Part shown: piece after piece, positions 26,118 through 36,122 of the stretch
How positions within the stretch are numbered: position 1 is the stretch's first letter
How the letters are laid out: each line of letters begins with the position of its first letter
Assembly: GCF_022385335.1 (NCBI RefSeq)
Contig: NZ_CP092431.1
Coordinates: forward strand, 8,804,001 to 8,868,000
Direction of reading: 5' to 3'
From: Streptomyces deccanensis
GTDB taxonomy: Bacteria; Actinomycetota; Actinomycetes; Streptomycetales; Streptomycetaceae
DNA length: 64,000 bases
Notes under the pieces: model-generated
The model's database searches: none
What the model was told of the DNA's origin: nothing
Seen by the model: the letters and a program-made list of their open reading frames with translations, nothing else
Program-made: the position numbers and the translations under genes

Positions 26118-26195
26118 AGATCCCCGCGCCCCTGGCGGAGCGCTCGGTTTTGGTCGAGTGTGGTCCAACCAGTGGGTCGTGGGAGGGAGTTGGGC

Positions 26196-26957
26196 GTGGT
26201 GGTGGCCGGGAACATCGACGAGGTGGTGGACGGGCTCGCCGGGGTCGTGCGGGAGGCGCGGCGGGGCGGTGATCGGGTGGGGTACTTCGCGGCGCTGTAC
26301 CGACAGGTGACCGTCGAGGTCCGCAGGGCCATTCACGAGGGGCTGTTCGACGACGGAGCCCGGATGGACCGCTTCGACACCCTCTTCGGCAACCGCTACT
26401 TCGAGGCGTACGACGCCTGGCGCCGCGACCGGAGCGGGCCGCGCTGCTGGCGCGAGACGTTCGGGCTGCTCGACGACGCCGACACCGTCATCGTCCAGCA
26501 CCTGCTCCTCGGCGTGAACGCGCACATCAACCTGGACCTGGCGGTCGCCGCGGCGCGGACCAGCCCCGGCGAGGACATCCGCGCCCTGCGGCACGACTTC
26601 CTGCTGATCAACGACATCCTCGGGCGGGTCGTGCTCGCCGTGCAGGAATCGCTCGGCGCCCTGTCGCCCCTGATGTCGCTGCTGGACCAGATCGGAGCCC
26701 GCACCGACGAGCGGATCCTCGACTTCAGCGTGCGGCGGTCGAGGGAGGAGGCCTGGTTCAACGCGGTGCTGCTCGCCGGCCAGAGCGAGGAGGAACGCGC
26801 GGCGACCATCGAACGGCTCGACATCCGGGCCGCCGTCCTCGCCCGCCTGATCGCCCGCCCCGGCGGCCTCGTCCGTCCCGCCCTGCAGCTGATCCGGAGC
26901 ACCGAGAGCGACGACGTGTCCGCCGTCATCACCCACCTGGACCGCGCCGTGCGGTGA
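26196..26957 (+). CDS. DUF5995 family protein
   Basis: 253 aa, mostly alpha-helical. Recognised by VGYFAALYRQVTVEVRRAI, RFDTLFGNRYFEAYDAW, and VQHLLLGVNAHINLDLAVA, the DUF5995 core with its conserved His-Asn pair. A related all-helical soluble protein family occurs in actinobacteria and fungi; function unknown. Three GTG codons occur in a row at 26196; GGAGGGAG ends 6 bases before the first. It converges on a MerR-family gene 10 bases away. Confidence 0.8.
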   Translation: MVVAGNIDEVVDGLAGVVREARRGGDRVGYFAALYRQVTVEVRRAIHEGLFDDGARMDRFDTLFGNRYFEAYDAWRRDRSGPRCWRETFGLLDDADTVIVQHLLLGVNAHINLDLAVAAARTSPGEDIRALRHDFLLINDILGRVVLAVQESLGALSPLMSLLDQIGARTDERILDFSVRRSREEAWFNAVLLAGQSEEERAATIERLDIRAAVLARLIARPGGLVRPALQLIRSTESDDVSAVITHLDRAVR

Positions 26958-26967
26958 CCCCCGCGGT

Positions 26968-27687
26968 TCAGGACTCCGCCGCCCACTGGCTCAGCTCGTC
27001 CTTCAGCGAGCGCTGAAAGGTCGTCAACAGCGCCTGCACCACGAGGGGTTGCATATGGGCCGACAGAGACTTCACGGCCTGCGGATCGCGTTCCGCCACC
27101 GCGTCGCGGAACAGTCGCGACAACGCCTGGGCCGCCGCGCGCGAGTGCTCGATCAGCACGGTCCGCGCGGCCCGGATCGACTCCTCCGACAGGGGGACGC
27201 CGAGCAGCTCCACGCCCAACCGCAGCAGCCCCGGGTCCACCCGGAGACCGTCATCGACCCGTTCGACGACGCCCATCGCCACGAGCCGTTCCACGTCCTC
27301 CTCGCCCAGGGGCCGCCCCGCCCGCCGGTCGAGTTCCTCCCGCGTGACCGTCGCCACCGCGTCCGGCGCCCAGGAGGCCACCACCGCGCGTTGGAGGGCG
27401 AGTTCGTGCGGGGTGAGGTCCGGCGGCAGCCGGCGCAGGTACCCCTCGATGGCCGCGAGGGTCATGCCCTGCCGCTGCAGCTCCTCGATCAGCGCGAGCC
27501 GTGCGAGATGGCCCCGACCGTAGTGCCCGACCCGGCGGGGCCCGATCTCCGGCGGCGGCAGCAGGCCCCGGGTGCCGTAGAAGCGGACCGTCCGCACCGT
27601 GACCCCCGCCCGCGCGGCCAGCTCGTCCACGGTGAGCACGATCTCCTCGGAGCCGGAGCCCGGGCTCTCCCCGATGTCGGTCGTCAT
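26968..27687 (-). CDS. MerR-family transcriptional regulator
   Basis: 239 aa. The winged helix-turn-helix is LTVDELAARAGVTVRTVRFY at about 18-37, followed by the RGLLPPPE wing and a dimer helix (LARLALIEELQRQGMTLAAI). The long C-terminal domain has no recognisable metal-binding cysteines, so the signal is unlikely to be a metal. The ATG at 27687 lies about 11 bases after a -10-like GATACT, suggesting a short leader. Direct CGCTGT repeats lie in the divergent region with the ATP-synthase-b-like gene, a possible joint control site. Confidence 0.88.
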   Translation of the reverse strand: MTTDIGESPGSGSEEIVLTVDELAARAGVTVRTVRFYGTRGLLPPPEIGPRRVGHYGRGHLARLALIEELQRQGMTLAAIEGYLRRLPPDLTPHELALQRAVVASWAPDAVATVTREELDRRAGRPLGEEDVERLVAMGVVERVDDGLRVDPGLLRLGVELLGVPLSEESIRAARTVLIEHSRAAAQALSRLFRDAVAERDPQAVKSLSAHMQPLVVQALLTTFQRSLKDELSQWAAES

Positions 27688-27849
27688 GCACAGCAGTATC
27701 GCTGTCCCACCAGCGCTGTGACACCTCGAACGGCACCGACTGCCGGTGCCGCCCCGGCACGGGACAGCGGTGACGGTGTACGACCACGGGGACCGAACCC
27801 GGGGCGCGCGGCGCGGTACCGCACGCCCGCGAACGGGTAGGGCACCGGT

Positions 27850-28326
27850 ATGGATCTTCTCCCGATGGACATCGGCCCGCTGAACCCCGTCGTCGGTGAA
27901 CTCGTCGTCGCGGCCGTGCTGTTCGCGCTCGTGTTCCTCTTCTTCGTCCGGTTCGTGCCCCGGATCCAGCACGTCCTGGACGAACGGGAGGCGGCGACGA
28001 AGGGCACCGAGGCGGAGGCCGAAGCGCTGCGGGAGCAGGCCCGGATCAAGCGGGAGGAGGTCGCGGCGGCCCTGGCCGAAGCCCGGCACGAGGCCGCGCG
28101 CATCCGTCAGCGTGCCTTCGAGGAGGGCGCCGCCCTGATCGCCGAGGCCCGCGCCGACGGCCGACGCGAGCACACCGCCCTCCTGGCCCAGGGCCACGCC
28201 CGCCTGACCGAGGACCGCGCCACGGCCGAGGCCGAACTCCGCGTCCAGGTATCCGAACTGGCCTCGAACCTGGCGAGCAGAATCATCGGAGAACCGATCG
28301 AGGCACAGGCCCGCCAAAGGCCGTGA
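27850..28326 (+). CDS. Orphan ATP synthase F0 subunit b-like protein
   Basis: 158 aa. One membrane helix (about 16-40, ELVVAAVLFALVFLFFVRFV) is followed by a long charged amphipathic helix with many Ala, Glu and Arg (AEALREQARIKREEVAAALAEARHEAARI), as in AtpF. The segment RIQHVLDERE is the typical start of the b-subunit stalk. No other ATP-synthase gene is near, so this is a stand-alone paralogue. It may partner another complex or act as a membrane-anchored coiled coil. The ribosome site is weak (GGGTAGGG). Confidence 0.8.
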   Translation: MDLLPMDIGPLNPVVGELVVAAVLFALVFLFFVRFVPRIQHVLDEREAATKGTEAEAEALREQARIKREEVAAALAEARHEAARIRQRAFEEGAALIAEARADGRREHTALLAQGHARLTEDRATAEAELRVQVSELASNLASRIIGEPIEAQARQRP

Positions 28327-28348
28327 AAGAGGGCGCAGCCCTTCTTTC
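28323..28348. terminator. Hairpin terminator at the end of the b-subunit-like gene
   Basis: TGAAAGAGGGC - GCA - GCCCTTCTTTCA forms a stem of 11 pairs with one bulge, and includes the TGA stop codon itself. Confidence 0.75.
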
Positions 28349-28376
28349 AGGGGCGCGGGGAACTGCGCGACGAGCC
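28346..28376 (+). repeat. Dispersed intergenic repeat, copy 2
   Basis: CAGGGGCGCGGGGAACTGCG followed by CGACGAGCC is the common core also seen at 37841-37866 and, reversed, at 26081-26117 and 49871-49903. Confidence 0.7.
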
Positions 28377-28420
28377 ACGACGAACGCGAGGCCAGAAACC
28401 GACCGCAACCTCCCGAGCCC

Positions 28421-28642
28421 TCAGCGCCCGTGCCCCTGTCCGTGCCCCCGCTCACGCTCATGAACGGAGTTCGTCGCCGCGATCCCCTTCCCGGACTTCG
28501 GCGCCTTACGAGCACCGGCCGCAGCCACCCCCACCTCGTCGGCCTCCGCCACCCCCGGCTTCACCGGCTGGTACAGCGACGTGTCGGGGAGCGCGTGCGC
28601 GTCCGTGGGGAACGCCGCCGCGCGAAGCTGTTCGGAGCCCAT
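28421..28642 (-). CDS. Small hypothetical protein
   Basis: 73 aa, begins MGSEQLRAAAFPTDAHALPD, with a basic, Gly/His-rich end (HERERGHGQGHGR). No membrane helix or domain recognised. AGGGA lies 5 bases before the ATG at 28642. Its reading frame has Streptomyces-like third-position GC, but it could be spurious. Confidence 0.5.
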   Translation of the reverse strand: MGSEQLRAAAFPTDAHALPDTSLYQPVKPGVAEADEVGVAAAGARKAPKSGKGIAATNSVHERERGHGQGHGR

Positions 28643-28814
28643 TCAGTCCCTGTGAGCCCGGCCGTGTCCATGGCCGCCCCCGTCGCACGATCGCCATTCG
28701 GCCGCCATGAGCGATCCCGTCCCACGCCCCTTTCCGGCCACACCGTGGCCGAAGTCCCACGAGTTCCCAACAGTCCCTCTGTCGCACGGGAGTTGACCGC
28801 AGTACCGTCCGCGC

Positions 28815-30782
28815 ATGCCGATACCTGTGCGACGCACACACCTCACGACCTGGAGAACGCTCGCGACGGCGGCCGTGGCCGCCGCCCTCACGGCCACGTT
28901 CCTCACCCCGGCGGCCGCCGGCACCCCGGCACCCCGGAAGAGCGAGCCGATCTACTCCTACGACGACGCCGTCCGCGAATCCGTCTGGGTGGACACCGGG
29001 CTCGACGGCGACCGCGACGGGAAGCCGGACCGGGTCGCCGTCGACATCGTCCGCCCGAGTGAACCCGCTCAGCGGGGCCGCAGGATCCCCGTGATCATGG
29101 ACGCCAGCCCTTACTACTCCTGCTGTGGACGCGGCAACGAGGGACAGCGCAAGACGTACGACGCGAACGGGAACGTCGTCCAGATGCCGCTGTTCTACGA
29201 CAACTACTTCGTGCCCCGCGGCTACGCCTTCGTCGCCGTCGACCTCGCCGGAACCAACCGCTCCGACGGCTGTGTCGACGTCGGCGGCCGCTCCGACATC
29301 CAGTCGGCCAAGGCGGTCGTCGACTGGCTCAACGGCCGCGGCAGGGCGTACACCACCCGTACGGGCGCGACGAAGGCGAAGGCCGCCGGCTGGACCAACG
29401 GCAGGACCGGCATGATCGGCAAGAGCTACGACGGCACGATCGCCAACGGCGTGGCCGCCACCGGCGTCGAGGGCCTGGAGACCATCGTCCCGATCGGCGC
29501 GATCTCCTCCTGGTACGACTACTACTTCGCCAAGGGCGCCCCTCTCTACAACTCGGGCCCCGAGTGGCTGTCCGACTACGTCGAGAGCCCCGACGCCCGC
29601 GCCAAGTGCGGCCACGTCCAGCGGGAACTCGTCGCCGGCGCCCCGCGCACCGGCGACTGGACCCCGTTGTGGACGGAACGCGACTACGTCAAGGACGTCC
29701 GGAAGATCGACGCCAGCGTCTTCGTCGTCCACGGTCAGCAGGACCTCAACGTCCGTCCCAAGCACTTCGGCCAGTGGTGGGACGCGCTGGCCAAGCACGG
29801 CGTCGAGCGCAAGATCTGGCTCTCCGAGGTCGGCCACGTCGACCCGTTCGACTTCCGCCGCGCCGCCTGGGTCGACACCCTGCACCGCTGGTTCGACCAC
29901 GAACTCCTCGGCTACGACAACGGCATCGACGACGAGCCGATGGCCGACATCGAACGCCACCCGGACCAGTGGGAGACGTCCAGGGTCTGGCCGCCGCGCG
30001 CCACCAAGGCCACGACCCTGCGTCCGGCCGAGGGCGACGCGCCCGGTGTCGGCACCCTCGGCCTGCGCAAACGGTCCGGCACCGAGACCTTCACCGACGA
30101 CCCCGCGCTGAACGAGACCGACTGGGCCGCCCACGTCGACCGGTCCACCCCGGAGAAGGCGGGCTTCGTCACCGCGCCCCTCACCAAGGACCTGCGTCTG
30201 TCCGGCTCCTCCAGGGTGACCGTCACCGCCACGCCGACCACGTCCACCGCCCATCTCTCGGCGGTCCTCGTGGACCTCGGCCCGGACACCATCCGCGACT
30301 ACTCCGCCACCGGCGAGGGCATCACCACCCTCACCGAGCGCACCTGCTGGGGACCGAGCACCGCCGGTGACAGTTCCTGCTTCCGGGAGACGAAGGCGAG
30401 GACCGCCGACGTCGACTACACGATCTTCAGTCGCGGCTGGGCCGACCTCGGCAACCACTCCTCCGCGACGGGAGCCCCGCTCACCCCCGGCACCCCGTAC
30501 ACGATCACCCTCGACCTGCACGCGAGCGATCACGTCGTCCCGGCGGGGCACCGCCTCGCGCTGATCATCGCGGGCACCGACGAGGACCTCATCGACCCGC
30601 CGTCGAGCACCCCCACCCTCACCATCGACCTCCGGCGCACCTCCGCGCAGGTCCCGCTGGTCGGCGGCAGCGCGGCCTTCGAGAAGGCGACCTCGGGCGC
30701 CACCGCACGCCCGGAGACCTCGGTCCTCGACGGCGTACGCGACCCGGGCCGGGCCGCCCGCGTCCCGGGCGATGGCGCATGA
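28815..30782 (+). CDS. Secreted Xaa-Pro dipeptidyl-peptidase (S15 family)
   Basis: 655 aa. A Sec signal ([20 protein letters not shown], cleavage near AAAG) is followed by an alpha/beta-hydrolase domain with the S15 nucleophile in GKSYDG, the catalytic Asp in [10 protein letters not shown] and His in [11 protein letters not shown]-terminal jelly-roll (PepX_C) domain ends near TIDLRRT. S15 peptidases release Xaa-Pro dipeptides. The last four bases (ATGA) overlap the start of a secreted carboxypeptidase, so both are made together, probably to digest extracellular peptides. Confidence 0.9.
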   Translation: MPIPVRRTHLTTWRTLATAAVAAALTATFLTPAAAGTPAPRKSEPIYSYDDAVRESVWVDTGLDGDRDGKPDRVAVDIVRPSEPAQRGRRIPVIMDASPYYSCCGRGNEGQRKTYDANGNVVQMPLFYDNYFVPRGYAFVAVDLAGTNRSDGCVDVGGRSDIQSAKAVVDWLNGRGRAYTTRTGATKAKAAGWTNGRTGMIGKSYDGTIANGVAATGVEGLETIVPIGAISSWYDYYFAKGAPLYNSGPEWLSDYVESPDARAKCGHVQRELVAGAPRTGDWTPLWTERDYVKDVRKIDASVFVVHGQQDLNVRPKHFGQWWDALAKHGVERKIWLSEVGHVDPFDFRRAAWVDTLHRWFDHELLGYDNGIDDEPMADIERHPDQWETSRVWPPRATKATTLRPAEGDAPGVGTLGLRKRSGTETFTDDPALNETDWAAHVDRSTPEKAGFVTAPLTKDLRLSGSSRVTVTATPTTSTAHLSAVLVDLGPDTIRDYSATGEGITTLTERTCWGPSTAGDSSCFRETKARTADVDYTIFSRGWADLGNHSSATGAPLTPGTPYTITLDLHASDHVVPAGHRLALIIAGTDEDLIDPPSSTPTLTIDLRRTSAQVPLVGGSAAFEKATSGATARPETSVLDGVRDPGRAARVPGDGA

Positions 30783-32086
30783 GGGCCCGCATCGCGGCGC
30801 TGATCGCCACGGCGCTCACCGTGCCCCTGCTGTCGACGCCCGCGCACGCGACGGACACCGCCCCGCCGCGCACGGGATTCGAGCGGTCGGGCGGCGCCCG
30901 CTGGACCAGCCAGCCCGAGGAGCAGACGTTCCTGGCCGCCGTCGACCGGGCGAGCGACCGGGTGTCGACGACCCGGATCGGCACCACCGAGCAGGGGCGC
31001 CCGCTCCAACTCGTCCGGATCGGCACCCGCCCCACCTCGCGCACGGTCCTGCTCATCTGCAGTCAGCACGGCGACGAGCCTTCCGGCCGCGAAGCCTGCC
31101 TCACCACCCTGCGCGACCTCGCCTTCGCCAGGGACGCGCGGACCGCACGGCTGCTGAGATCGACCACCGTGCTCGTCGTCCCCACCGCCAACCCCGACGG
31201 CCGCGCCGCCGACACCCGGGGCAACGGCGACGGCGTCGACATCAACCGCGACCACCTCGCCCTGCGGACCGCCGAGGCACGGGCCCTCGCCGCCGTCCTC
31301 CGCGACCGCAAGCCCGACATCGTCTACGACCTGCACGAATACGGTGCCACCCCGCAGTACTACGACAAGGACCTCTTCGACCTCTGGCCACGCAACCTCA
31401 ACACCGACCCGGCCGTCCACACCGAGGCCCGCAAGCTCTCCCTCGACCACGTACGCCCGACGGCCGGGACCGCCGGCTACACGACCGGCACCTACGGCAT
31501 CTGGACCGACCCGGTCACCGGTGACCCGATCCGCCAGGTCGCCGGCGACGGCCAGGAACGCATCCTGCGCAACATGTCCGGAATCAAGCACTCGGTCGGC
31601 CTGCTGATCGAGAGCCGGGTGGAACCGCCGACGGCCGACACCCCGGAACCGGTCAACAACCTGCGCCGGGTGCACTCCCAACTCGCCGCCCTCAAGGGCC
31701 TGTTCGGCTTCGCCACCGAACGCGGCCGACAGGTCGACCAGGCCACCGGCGCGGCCCGTCTCGCCGGCCTCCGCGACACCGGCCCGGTCTACGTCGGCGG
31801 CGCCGACAACGACCCCGCGGAACCCGCCGAGGTGATCCAGGACCCGCCCTGCGGCTACCGGCTCACCGCACAGCAGTACGAGGAGTTCGCGGACGAGCTG
31901 GCGCTGCACGGCGTCCGCGTGCGGCCGGAAAGCAACGGTGACGGCCACGGTGACAGCGACGGTGGCAGCGTCGGGGACGGCGTCCTCGTACCGCTGCGCC
32001 AGCCGCTGCGCGCGCTGGTCCCGCTGTTGTTCGACGAGCGGGCGCCGTACCGCCTGGCGGTGGGGGTGCCCGACACCGCCTGTTGA
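30779..32086 (+). CDS. Secreted M14-family zinc carboxypeptidase
   Basis: 435 aa. Sec signal [23 protein letters not shown]. The M14 domain shows zinc ligands in [10 protein letters not shown] (His, Glu) and the third His in YDLHEYG. DINRDH is the Asn-Arg carboxylate-binding segment, and LLIESRV probably holds the catalytic Glu. The C-terminal part has a Gly/Asp/Ser-rich linker ([15 protein letters not shown]) before a short tail. It starts within the last codons of the S15 peptidase gene (ATGA), implying coupled translation. Confidence 0.87.
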   Translation: MRARIAALIATALTVPLLSTPAHATDTAPPRTGFERSGGARWTSQPEEQTFLAAVDRASDRVSTTRIGTTEQGRPLQLVRIGTRPTSRTVLLICSQHGDEPSGREACLTTLRDLAFARDARTARLLRSTTVLVVPTANPDGRAADTRGNGDGVDINRDHLALRTAEARALAAVLRDRKPDIVYDLHEYGATPQYYDKDLFDLWPRNLNTDPAVHTEARKLSLDHVRPTAGTAGYTTGTYGIWTDPVTGDPIRQVAGDGQERILRNMSGIKHSVGLLIESRVEPPTADTPEPVNNLRRVHSQLAALKGLFGFATERGRQVDQATGAARLAGLRDTGPVYVGGADNDPAEPAEVIQDPPCGYRLTAQQYEEFADELALHGVRVRPESNGDGHGDSDGGSVGDGVLVPLRQPLRALVPLLFDERAPYRLAVGVPDTAC

Positions 32087-32170
32087 AAGAGAAAGGATCG
32101 CGGTCACATGTGGTAGGGGTTCCTGGGCAGGAGAAGGTCAGTTCCAGCCACTCGCTGAAAGGTTCCACCT

Positions 32171-33895
32171 GTGACGCACGATCATCACACCACCCACCAC
32201 GGGGGAGGCGCGCTTCCAGGTTCGGAGGCGGGTCTCCCCGGCGGCGGGCGGCCCCGGACGGACCGCGTCGTGTTCGGTGTGACGGCGGCGCTGACCTTGG
32301 CCTTCGTGCTCTGGGGCGCCATCTGGACCGACGCGCTCGAGACCGCCTCCGACAAGATGCTGAACGGCCTGCTCCACAACGGTGGCTGGGCGTTCATGCT
32401 GGCCGCCTCCGGCTTCGTCGTCTTCGCCCTGTGGCTCGCGGTCAGCCGCTACGGCCGCATCCACCTCGGCGTCGAGGGCGAGAAACCCGAGTTCCGCACG
32501 GTCTCCTGGGTCGCCATGATGTTCAGCGCCGGCATGGGCATCGGCCTGATGTTCTACGGCGTCAGTGAGCCCCTCGCCCACTACACCACGCCCCCGCCGG
32601 GCACGGGCCCCGAGGGCTCCGGGGAACGCATGGAAACGGCCATGGCGACCACCCTCTTCCACTGGACGCTGCACCCCTGGGCGATCTACGCGGTGGTCGG
32701 CCTCGGCATCGCCTACAGCACCTTCCGCAAGCAGCGCCGCCAGACCATCAGCGCCGTCTTCACCCCGCTGATCGGCGAGAAGCACGCGAACGGCACCGTC
32801 GGCCGGGCCATCGACATCCTGGCGATCATCGCCACGATCTTCGGCTCGGCGGCCTCCCTGGGCCTCGGCGCCCTCCAGATCGGCTCGGGCTTCCGCGAAC
32901 TGGGCTGGATGGAGAAGGCGGGCACCGGGCTGCTCGTCGCCATCATCGCCGTCCTGACCCTGGCCTTCGTCGCGTCCGCCGTCTCCGGGGTGGAGAAGGG
33001 CATCCAGTGGCTGTCCAACACCAACATGGTGCTGGCCCTGTTGCTCGTGATCTTCGTGTTCGTCGCGGGCCCGACGATCCTCGTCCTCGACCTGCTGCCC
33101 ACCTCGCTCTTCTCCTACCTGGGCGACCTGCCCCAGCTCGCGGGCCGCACCGAGGCGTCCGGAGGCGAGGGCGTGGCCGACTGGCTCGGCAGCTGGACCG
33201 TCTTCTACTGGGCGTGGTGGATCTCCTGGACGCCCTTCGTCGGCATGTTCATCGCCCGCATCAGCCGCGGCCGTACCATCCGCCAGTTCGTCGGCGGTGT
33301 CATCCTCGTGCCCAGCACGGTCAGCCTCATCTGGTTCGCGGTCTTCGGCGGCACGGCGATGAAGCTCCAGGAGCAGGGCCGGCTCGGCGAGGAGGCCACA
33401 CCGGAGGGCCAGCTCTTCGCCGTCCTGCACGAGTTCCCCCTCGCCACGGTCTCCAGCCTGCTCGTGATGATCCTCGTCGGCATCTTCTTCGTCTCCGGCG
33501 CCGACGCCGCGTCCATCGTCATGGGCACGCTGTCCCAGCGGGGCGCCCTCGAACCCGGTCGCTTCGTCGTCGTGTTCTGGGGCATGGTCACCGGGGCCGT
33601 CGCCGCGATCATGCTCCTCGTCGGCAGCGGTCAGGGCGACGCCCTGACCGGCCTGCAGAACCTCACGATCCTGGCCGCCGCGCCATTCGTCCTGGTGATG
33701 ATCGGCATGTGTGTGGCGATGATGCGCGACCTGCGCCGGGACCCCGTGATGGTCCGCGAGGAGATGGCCTCCGAAGCGGTCGAACTGGCCGTCATCGAGG
33801 GCCACAAGCGCTACGACGGCGAGTTCGAGATCCGCGTCGGCCCGGGCCAGGGCACGGAGATCGAGGGCGACCCGATCGGTCACCGCGCCGAGTAG
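32171..33895 (+). CDS. BCCT-family betaine/choline/carnitine transporter
   Basis: 574 aa. About twelve membrane helices. The BCCT substrate box is seen as WTVFYWAWWISWTPFVGMFIARISRGRTIR, in pieces WAWWISW and GMFIARISRGRT, with earlier GMGIGLMFYGVSEPL. The His-rich N-terminus (HDHHTTHHGG) is unusual for the family. BCCT carriers import glycine betaine or related compounds with sodium for osmoprotection; the substrate cannot be told from sequence. The GTG at 32171 follows GAAAGG by 8 bases. Transcription ends at the hairpin at 33914. Confidence 0.92.
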   Translation: MTHDHHTTHHGGGALPGSEAGLPGGGRPRTDRVVFGVTAALTLAFVLWGAIWTDALETASDKMLNGLLHNGGWAFMLAASGFVVFALWLAVSRYGRIHLGVEGEKPEFRTVSWVAMMFSAGMGIGLMFYGVSEPLAHYTTPPPGTGPEGSGERMETAMATTLFHWTLHPWAIYAVVGLGIAYSTFRKQRRQTISAVFTPLIGEKHANGTVGRAIDILAIIATIFGSAASLGLGALQIGSGFRELGWMEKAGTGLLVAIIAVLTLAFVASAVSGVEKGIQWLSNTNMVLALLLVIFVFVAGPTILVLDLLPTSLFSYLGDLPQLAGRTEASGGEGVADWLGSWTVFYWAWWISWTPFVGMFIARISRGRTIRQFVGGVILVPSTVSLIWFAVFGGTAMKLQEQGRLGEEATPEGQLFAVLHEFPLATVSSLLVMILVGIFFVSGADAASIVMGTLSQRGALEPGRFVVVFWGMVTGAVAAIMLLVGSGQGDALTGLQNLTILAAAPFVLVMIGMCVAMMRDLRRDPVMVREEMASEAVELAVIEGHKRYDGEFEIRVGPGQGTEIEGDPIGHRAE

Positions 33896-33913
33896 GCACG
33901 CGACGAAGCCGGT

Positions 33914-33941
33914 GTGCCGCGCCCTTCGGGGCGCGGGGCAC
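33914..33941. terminator. Convergent hairpin (also a short copy of the intergenic repeat)
   Basis: GTGCCGCGCCC - TTCG - GGGCGCGGGGCAC pairs over about 12 positions. It lies between the BCCT gene (stop 33895) and the converging oxidase gene (stop 34002), and carries the CGCGGGGCACCGCGCGAC part of the dispersed repeat. Confidence 0.7.
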
Positions 33942-34001
33942 CGCGCGACCGGCCGGACGCCCCACACCGCGCGACCGGCCCCACGGCCTGGGACGCCGTG
34001 C

Positions 34002-34952
34002 TCAGCCCGCCGCGAGCCGTGCGGCCTCCCTCGCGCATCCCCACGCCACCGTGACGCCGGCCCCGCCGTGCCCGTAGTTGTGCACCAACGTCCGCCCGCC
34101 CGGCAGGAGTTCGCGTTCCAGACGGACCGCCGGGCGCGCGGGCCGCAGCCCGACCCGGTGCTCGATGATCCGGGCCCCCGCGATCTCGGGCCGCATCGCC
34201 GCGCACCGCCGCACGATCTCCTCCGCGATCACCGGGTCCGGCGCCAGCGACCAGGCGTCCTCCTCCGCCGTACCGCCGAGGATCAGCCCGCCCGGCTGCG
34301 GCATGAAGTACGTGCTCTTGGAACCGGAGTGGTCCACCGAGGTGAGCCAGGTGGTCACCCCGGGGTTCTCCACCACGACCAACTGCCCCCGCACCGGCCG
34401 CACGGAAGGATCCGGCACCAGCTCCCGAGCCCCCAGCCCCGTGCAGTTGACGACCACGGGTGCCTCGACCGCCGCGAGATCGGTCACCGTGCGCTCCTCC
34501 ACCGCACCGCCCGCCGCGACGAACCGCTCGCGCAGCCACCGCAGATGGGTCGGCATGTCGATCAGCGGCAGCCGCGCCCACAGCCCGACCCCCGGGTACT
34601 CCCCGGCCGTCGCCGCGCGCAGCCCGGCCACGCGCGAGGCCCACGCGCCGAGCGTGTCCAGCGACGTCCCGCCGTGTACGCCCTCGACCACACGTACGCC
34701 TGTCTCGTCCGGCCGGGCCGCCAACTCCTCGTACACCGCGAGGGTGTCGAGCGCCCACGCGCCGACCAGTTCCTCCGGCTCGATCCGGTAGGGCCACCAC
34801 AGTCCGCCCGCGACGCCGGACGTGGCGCGCTCCCCGGGCTCCCGCGCCCACACCCGGACCCGCCGGCCGCTCTCCGCCAGGACGACGGCGCTGGTGAGAC
34901 CGACGACTCCGGCACCGACCACGATCACATCACTGTTCGATTCACTGGTCAC
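34002..34952 (-). CDS. D-amino-acid oxidase-like FAD-dependent oxidoreductase
   Basis: 316 aa, the size of D-amino-acid and D-aspartate oxidases. The FAD motif is VIVVGAGVVGLTSAVVLAESG. The family's VNCTGLGARELV, PVRGQLVVVENPG and near-C-terminal GLRPARPAVRLE with HNYGHGGAGVTVAWG are all present. These enzymes oxidise D-amino acids to keto acids and hydrogen peroxide. The GTG at 34952 lies about 10 bases after a predicted start (minus-strand -10 CATATT at 34974-34969), so the leader is very short. Confidence 0.88.
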   Translation of the reverse strand: MTSESNSDVIVVGAGVVGLTSAVVLAESGRRVRVWAREPGERATSGVAGGLWWPYRIEPEELVGAWALDTLAVYEELAARPDETGVRVVEGVHGGTSLDTLGAWASRVAGLRAATAGEYPGVGLWARLPLIDMPTHLRWLRERFVAAGGAVEERTVTDLAAVEAPVVVNCTGLGARELVPDPSVRPVRGQLVVVENPGVTTWLTSVDHSGSKSTYFMPQPGGLILGGTAEEDAWSLAPDPVIAEEIVRRCAAMRPEIAGARIIEHRVGLRPARPAVRLERELLPGGRTLVHNYGHGGAGVTVAWGCAREAARLAAG

Positions 34953-35018
34953 CCGGGGACGTTAACGGAATATGTCATGCCGTGCTCACAAGTCTGCCTT
35001 TGTGGGGATACTCACACC

Positions 35019-36047
35019 ATGTCTGCCGAGTACGCGACCTTCGGCCTGGCACCGGCGATGCGAGCCGGTGGCGTCCTCGCCAACGGTGATTACCAAGTGC
35101 ACCGGGACTTCGTGGACTTCATCGTCGACGGACGCCCGCTGCTGTTCCAGCTCTCCGACCTCGACGCCGTCTCCCCCCTCGCCTCCGACGTCCCGCCCTC
35201 GATCTTCACCGCCCAGGTGCGCAGTCTGCTCCTGGAAGCCGAACCACCCCTGACGAGCGGCCGTTACGTCATCTACGGCTGTCCCGAATGCGCCGACCTC
35301 GCCTGCGGAGCGGTGACCGCGGTGATAGAGCGGGACGGCGAGGACTTCGTGTGGCGGGACTTCGCCTGGCAGACCGAGGAGGAGGCCGACCTCAAGCTCA
35401 ACGGCTACACCGGCATCGGCCCCTTCCGTTTCCACGGCTCCGAGTACCGCGGCGCCCTGCGGTCCCTGTTGCGCGAGTCGGGCGCCGAGCCGTCGGCCCG
35501 GCGCAGGGTCCTCCTCATCGGCGCCCGCGTCTCCGTGCTCGCCAGACTCGCCGCCGCCCTGCGCGCCATCGGCATCGGCGCCGACATAGCGCAGGACGCC
35601 ACCGGCGTGCTGCCGGAGGAACTGCGCGCCTACGGCGCCGTGGCCTTCGGACGGGCCGTCGGCGAGGCGGACCGCGCCGCCGTACGGCTGGCCTTCGACC
35701 GCGCGGGGGTCCAGGTCGCCTACGTCGACGGCCTCGCCCCGATCATCCCGCTCCTCGTCGCCCAGATCGAGAACGCCCTCGACCGCAGCCCGGCCGAACA
35801 GCGCCGTCTCACCCGTCTCGTCGCGGCCGGTGGACAGGCCGGCATCGAGATCACCTCCACCTGCCGGGTGGAGCTCACCGCCTACCGCCTCGACCGTCTC
35901 TACCGCCCCCACACCTACCGCTTCTTCGACGGCATCCTCCCGGCCGGCCGGCACCGCATCGGCCTGGACCCGAAGGCGGTGAAGGGAGAATCGTTCATCG
36001 TGGCCCGCACGACGGGAACGGTACTGGTGGAACCGATGGCCCAGTAG
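35019..36047 (+). CDS. Conserved actinobacterial protein of unknown function
   Basis: 342 aa. I do not recognise a named domain. The N-terminal half holds YGCPECADLACGAVT, a cluster of three cysteines that could bind metal, and WRDFAWQTEE. The C-terminal half (about 165-245) looks Rossmann-like (RRVLLIGARVSVLARLAAAL). Homologues in Streptomyces are sometimes labelled oxidoreductase without support. GGGGA lies 10 bases before the ATG. It is followed by a separate ABC-F gene. Confidence 0.7.
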   Translation: MSAEYATFGLAPAMRAGGVLANGDYQVHRDFVDFIVDGRPLLFQLSDLDAVSPLASDVPPSIFTAQVRSLLLEAEPPLTSGRYVIYGCPECADLACGAVTAVIERDGEDFVWRDFAWQTEEEADLKLNGYTGIGPFRFHGSEYRGALRSLLRESGAEPSARRRVLLIGARVSVLARLAAALRAIGIGADIAQDATGVLPEELRAYGAVAFGRAVGEADRAAVRLAFDRAGVQVAYVDGLAPIIPLLVAQIENALDRSPAEQRRLTRLVAAGGQAGIEITSTCRVELTAYRLDRLYRPHTYRFFDGILPAGRHRIGLDPKAVKGESFIVARTTGTVLVEPMAQ

Positions 36048-36108
36048 GGGCCGGGGGAACCGCGCGCACGGCGTCCGAGGCAGAGCCCCGAGGCGGTGCC
36101 GGGGGCCG

Positions 36109-36114
36109 TAAAAT
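36109..36114 (+). promoter_or_regulatory. -10 element suggesting leaderless transcription of ABC-F
   Basis: TAAAAT ends 8 bases before the GTG at 36123 and no ribosome site is present, so transcription probably starts at or next to the start codon. Confidence 0.5.
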
Positions 36115-36122
36115 CTCCCCCT

